A stretch of DNA of 7,370 bases, from contig DVKY01000062.1 of assembly GCA_018715765.1 (NCBI GenBank), positions 1-7,370 of the forward strand, given 5' to 3'. The translations under genes and the position numbers were made by a program. Source of the stretch: Fimivicinus intestinavium (GTDB lineage: Bacteria > Bacillota > Clostridia > Oscillospirales > Acutalibacteraceae). The notes beneath the pieces are model-generated. The model was not told the DNA's origin and ran no database searches. It was given only the letters and a program-made list of their open reading frames with translations. This document shows positions 5,814 through 7,370 of the stretch, in pieces. The stretch's first letter is position 1, and each line of letters begins with the position of its first letter.

Positions 5814-5846
5814 ATCTGCTGCAAAAAGAATTGCAGCAGATTTTTT
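5814..5846 (+). terminator. Strong intrinsic terminator with no gene before it
   Basis: ATCTGCTGCAA (5814-5824) pairs perfectly over 11 bp with TTGCAGCAGAT (5831-5841) around AAAGAA, and a run of six T (5841-5846) follows on the plus strand. The nearest upstream plus-strand gene ends 1.35 kb away at 4464. It therefore most likely ends a non-coding transcript from the copy A/B region or a long 3' tail of the kinase operon. It also insulates the next gene. Confidence 0.8.
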
Positions 5847-5957
5847 ATATGGAAAAAGCAGGCAAGCGAAAAGAATCCTTACTGTTTGTGAAAAAGGACC
5901 CCTCCCCCGTCAAAGCCCTACGCCTTCTCAATTTGCTTCTAATCCAGAACTTACCGC

Positions 5958-5985
5958 TTGTATTACGCCGGCAATCTGTTATAAT
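5958..5985 (+). promoter_or_regulatory. Promoter of the SH3/C39 protein gene
   Basis: An extended -10 box, TGT-TATAAT (5977-5985), is preceded at 16 bp by TTGTAT (5958-5963), which matches the TTG of the -35 consensus. Transcription would start near 5992, giving a short leader of about 36 nt before the ATG at 6028. The stretch 5847-5957 between the terminator and this promoter shows nothing else I recognise. Confidence 0.6.
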
Positions 5986-6027
5986 CCTGAATCGCGGGCT
6001 CACCGCAAATCAAGAACGAGGTGTTTT

Positions 6028-7008
6028 ATGAAAAAAATTTTTTCCATATTTATGGCCGTCGCTCTTGTCATCCTGATCGGAGCAGGTATGAACCGCCCGG
6101 CTCAGGCGGCGGCCAGCGGCTCTTCCGCCGGTACGGTAACCACATCCTCCGGCAATCTGAATGTTCGCTCTTCCGCATCCACCTCCGGCAAGGTGCTCGC
6201 GAGTCTTCCGCGGGGCGGCTTTGTCACCCTGCTTTCAAAATCCGGCAGTTGGTGGAAGGTGGAATATGCCGACGGTAAATACGGCTATGTACACGCCGAT
6301 TATATCAAATCCGTCTCCGGCTCCTTTGCCGCCCAGGTACAAACAAGCTCGGGCAATTTGAACGTCCGTCAAGGCGCCGGCACCAGTTATGCCATACAGA
6401 CCTCGCTGCCTAGGGGGAAGGCGGTCGTCGTCCTCTCCCAATCCGGTGGATGGGCCAAAATTCTGTATCATGGCACGCGCACCGGCTATGTCAGCAGCCA
6501 GTATCTTAAAACGTTTTCATCCAGCCCCACTTACCCGGCGATCCGGCTTTCCGTTGTCAGCTTTAAGCAGACGGATTCACGCTGGGCAAACGTCAAGCTC
6601 GGCAGCTCCGGCCAGACCATGGCGCAGATCGGCTGCACCACCACTGGCATTGCAATGATGGAATCCTTCCGCACCGGCTCCACGATTTACCCCGACGCGA
6701 TGTCGAAAAAGCTGAGCTATTCCGCCGGCGGCGCATTGTATTGGCCCTCCAATTACGTCGCCGATACCAATGCAAGCGGCTATCTCAGCAGGCTCTATGC
6801 ACTGCTGAAACAGGGCAAACCCGCGCTTATCGGTGCAAAGAATGCCTCCGGCGGGCAGCATTGGGTTGTCGTAACGGGTTATCAGGGCGGGGATGCTCTT
6901 TCCGCAGCGCAATTCCTAGTGAACGATCCCGGCTCCAACACGGTGAGCAATTTGCAGCAGTTTTTGAACAAATATCCAAACTTTTATAAGATCATGTATT
7001 ACCGTTAA
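6028..7008 (+). CDS. Secreted SH3b-SH3b-C39-like cysteine peptidase protein
   Basis: A 326-residue exported protein. The signal peptide covers residues 1-27 (MKKIF, hydrophobic core 5-20, cleavage after AQA). Two bacterial SH3 domains follow at about 36-96 and 101-163; each has the SSGNLNVRxxAxTS opening, a LPRG turn and a GYV..xY(I/L)K end, and each probably binds peptidoglycan. The C-terminal part (175-326) resembles C39-like peptidases: SFKQTDSRWAN, the presumed nucleophile C203 in QIGCTTTGIAM, H278 in GGQHWVVVTGY and N299/D300 in FLVNDPGS, which could complete the catalytic site. It is likely a cell-wall-associated hydrolase, but the substrate is unknown. The ATG at 6028 has GAGGTG just upstream (short spacing) and the promoter at 5958-5985; longer upstream reading would cross the terminator at 5814-5846. 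It is monocistronic and flanked by repeat copies B and C. No clear terminator is seen between 7009 and 7055. Confidence 0.9.
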   Translation: MKKIFSIFMAVALVILIGAGMNRPAQAAASGSSAGTVTTSSGNLNVRSSASTSGKVLASLPRGGFVTLLSKSGSWWKVEYADGKYGYVHADYIKSVSGSFAAQVQTSSGNLNVRQGAGTSYAIQTSLPRGKAVVVLSQSGGWAKILYHGTRTGYVSSQYLKTFSSSPTYPAIRLSVVSFKQTDSRWANVKLGSSGQTMAQIGCTTTGIAMMESFRTGSTIYPDAMSKKLSYSAGGALYWPSNYVADTNASGYLSRLYALLKQGKPALIGAKNASGGQHWVVVTGYQGGDALSAAQFLVNDPGSNTVSNLQQFLNKYPNFYKIMYYR

Positions 7009-7055
7009 GGCAACACCGGTTCGTCGGCATTCACACAGGGCCCCATACAGCGGGT

Positions 7056-7370
7056 GCGTTAAACGCAGCCTTCCGAATGTTTCTTATAACCACTATAATC
7101 TTGCTGGTGGCGCGGCCATGGCGCTGAAAACCGCTGTTGCCGCCTGGGCCTATCTCCACGCTTGACACTCCGAACGACTTACAGGCCTCGGGAGAAGCCT
7201 CCCGGGGCCTTCAGTCTATCTCAGTGGCTGAAACCCTTCAACAGGCCAGCGGCGGCAGGCTCCGCGCATCTCCGGCGGGCCCGTGAGGGGACTTTTCGCC
7301 TGCAAGGCGAAAGCAAACGCCCAAACTGTTTGAGGCCACGTGAGTGGCTGAGTTTTTTGGGTGGTTTGCC
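7056..7370 (+). repeat. Structured repeat, copy C (continues past window end)
   Basis: Full-length at its 5' end and nearly identical to copy A over about 150 bp. It has the 11-bp stem closing on AAGC (about 7184-7209), TTCAG/CTGAA, the core GGCTCCGCGCATCTCC (7258-7273) and a variable stem TTTCGCCT (7294-7301) with AGGCGAAA (7305-7312). An outer two-part stem pairs GCAAAC with GTTTGC (7313-7318, 7364-7369) and CCCAAA with TTTGGG (7320-7325, 7356-7361); inside it lies GCCAC-GTGA-GTGGC (7335-7348). A TATAAT at 7094-7099, 17 bp after TTCCGA, could be a promoter but lies between pairing CCAC and GTGG. The 3' part lies outside the window. Confidence 0.8.

Noticed and set aside
5707..6027. N-terminal extension of the SH3/C39 protein
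   Set aside because: The extension crosses a strong terminator and the promoter, and would bury the signal peptide that begins at the 6028 ATG.
5699..6031. Plus-strand open frame of 110 codons ahead of the SH3 gene
   Set aside because: It runs through the conserved repeat block, the intrinsic terminator at 5814-5846 and the promoter at 5958-5985, has no ribosome site, and its translation resembles no protein type.

Overview
The window looks like chromosomal DNA from a low-GC-lineage Gram-positive bacterium of the Clostridia, most likely an Oscillospiraceae/Ruminococcaceae-type gut anaerobe. This is inferred from the lipoprotein and PepSY protein types, the OmpR-type two-component pair, the strong AGGAGG-like ribosome sites, the GC-rich coding style and the GC-rich interspersed intergenic repeats. 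No marker gene fixes the taxon, so the assignment is tentative.

Left part (1-2343, minus strand): a small secreted lipoprotein gene (124-513) and a membrane-anchored protein built from about five PepSY-like repeats (821-2161). Each has its own intrinsic terminator (12-58 and 711-768) and a recognisable promoter. Middle part (2315-4464, plus strand): a divergent promoter region drives an OmpR/PhoB response regulator (2416-3090) and its HAMP-type sensor histidine kinase (3112-4464), 21 bp apart. The PepSY protein, back to back with the two-component operon, is probably its regulatory target, its extracytoplasmic partner, or both.

Right part (4465-7370): a 1.56-kb stretch without credible genes, 4465-6027, is packed with a repeated, structured element. 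Copy A (4476-4750 plus 4921-5056), an inverted partial copy D (5095-5240, minus) and copy B (5261-5545 plus 5588-5766) lie there, and copy C (7056 to the window end) lies beyond the next gene. The copies share conserved single-stranded-looking blocks but carry different bases in the paired stems, as expected of a structured RNA. Copy B is followed by a strong intrinsic terminator (5814-5846) with no gene in front of it. Between B and C lies a secreted protein (6028-7008) with two bacterial SH3 domains and a C39-like cysteine peptidase domain, probably acting on or at the cell wall.

The most notable content is this multi-copy RNA-like element of about 0.5 kb, which I cannot match to a known family. 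The protein-coding genes are ordinary.
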